This document shows positions 57,265 to 57,366 of a DNA stretch of 57,366 bases, piece by piece. Numbering within the stretch: position 1 is the stretch's first letter; the number at the start of each line of letters is the position of its first letter. Below the pieces are notes generated by a model. The model was not told the origin of the DNA, made no database searches, and was given only the letters and a program-made list of their open reading frames with translations. A program made the translations under genes and the position numbers. The DNA comes from Solirubrobacterales bacterium (GTDB lineage: Bacteria > Actinomycetota > Thermoleophilia > Solirubrobacterales > Solirubrobacteraceae), in contig JAFAZV010000453.1 in the NCBI GenBank assembly GCA_019239445.1, positions 1 to 57,366 of the forward strand. Direction: 5' to 3'.

Positions 57265-57366
57265 CTGGCGCGGCTGTACGAGGCGGCGTTCGCTGACGAG
57301 ATCCTGAAGCAGTCGGCAGAGAGCTCTGAGGTTGTGATCGGTAGCCGCGATTCCCAGGCCGTCGCC

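Noticed and set aside
57265-57366. Plus-strand fragment SAESSEVVIGSRDSQAVA resembling a family 2 glycosyltransferase
   Set aside because: Only about 100 bases are visible with no start codon, and a stop lies just upstream; the likeness is too short to support.
1-57366. tRNA, rRNA or known riboswitch
   Set aside because: I looked for cloverleaf features and common riboswitch cores in the gaps and found none that hold up by eye.

Overview
The window is chromosomal DNA from a high-GC Gram-positive bacterium, most likely a soil actinobacterium. Thermoleophilia/Solirubrobacterales is my best guess from protein style, not a proven placement. Supporting signs are very high GC, frequent GTG and TTG starts, many 4-base ATGA/GTGA/TTGA gene overlaps, a leaderless-type promoter, a SARP regulator and MalT-like giant LuxR regulators. 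I see no rRNA, tRNA, CRISPR array, transposase or phage gene.

Layout. (1) 1-2287, minus: an IclR regulator, a COG2159-type amidohydrolase and an acyl-CoA ligase cut by the window edge, joined by 4-base overlaps. (2) 2692-7538, plus: a complete branched-chain-amino-acid-type ABC importer (binding lipoprotein, two ATPases, two permeases), also overlapping. (3) 7539-8050: a gene-free stretch with tandem, direct and inverted repeats. (4) 8051-11657, minus: a DUF4234 membrane protein, an FMN split-barrel-like protein and a UbiD/UbiX decarboxylase pair. (5) 11922-23233: an MDR oxidoreductase, a TetR regulator and, behind a leaderless-type promoter, an eight-gene plus-strand operon: MhpA-like ring hydroxylase, extradiol-type dioxygenase, fumarylacetoacetase-family hydrolase, acyl-CoA ligase, YceI, glutaryl-CoA-dehydrogenase-like enzyme, PHA-synthase-like protein and alpha/beta hydrolase. 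This reads as catabolism of an aromatic or alicyclic acid. (6) 23337-33076: a PAP2-diacylglycerol kinase fusion, a GH15 glycosidase, and giant MalT-type and SARP-type regulators. (7) 33323-50422: a stress and envelope block with a universal stress protein, rhomboid, two BON proteins, AI-2E-type exporter, two HdeD proteins, FtsH, a DUF1269 protein, a divergent phosphoglycerate kinase, a LuxR ATPase, NDH-2 and an APC permease. (8) 50613-57264: a secreted beta-propeller, a glutamine-synthetase-like protein paired with an amidohydrolase (FluG-like split pair), a frameshifted MalY-type lyase, DUF3253 and a secreted Ig-like protein.

The most unusual signal is a 30-bp element present 13 times between 11.7 and 48.2 kb, always outside the called gene bodies, and nowhere else that I found. 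With no indels it reads ATCACGC, five bases with A at the third, then G-C-R-TGA, seven bases, TCACC. Twelve of the 13 copies point into the start of the nearest downstream gene. Three divergent gene pairs carry two copies arranged back to back, each reading outward. The downstream genes are mostly stress, envelope or energy functions, so I read the element as an undescribed operator, promoter or leader that could define a regulon. Two genes of this set are also preceded by translated-looking micro-ORFs with a shared PDK motif that overlap the next start codon.
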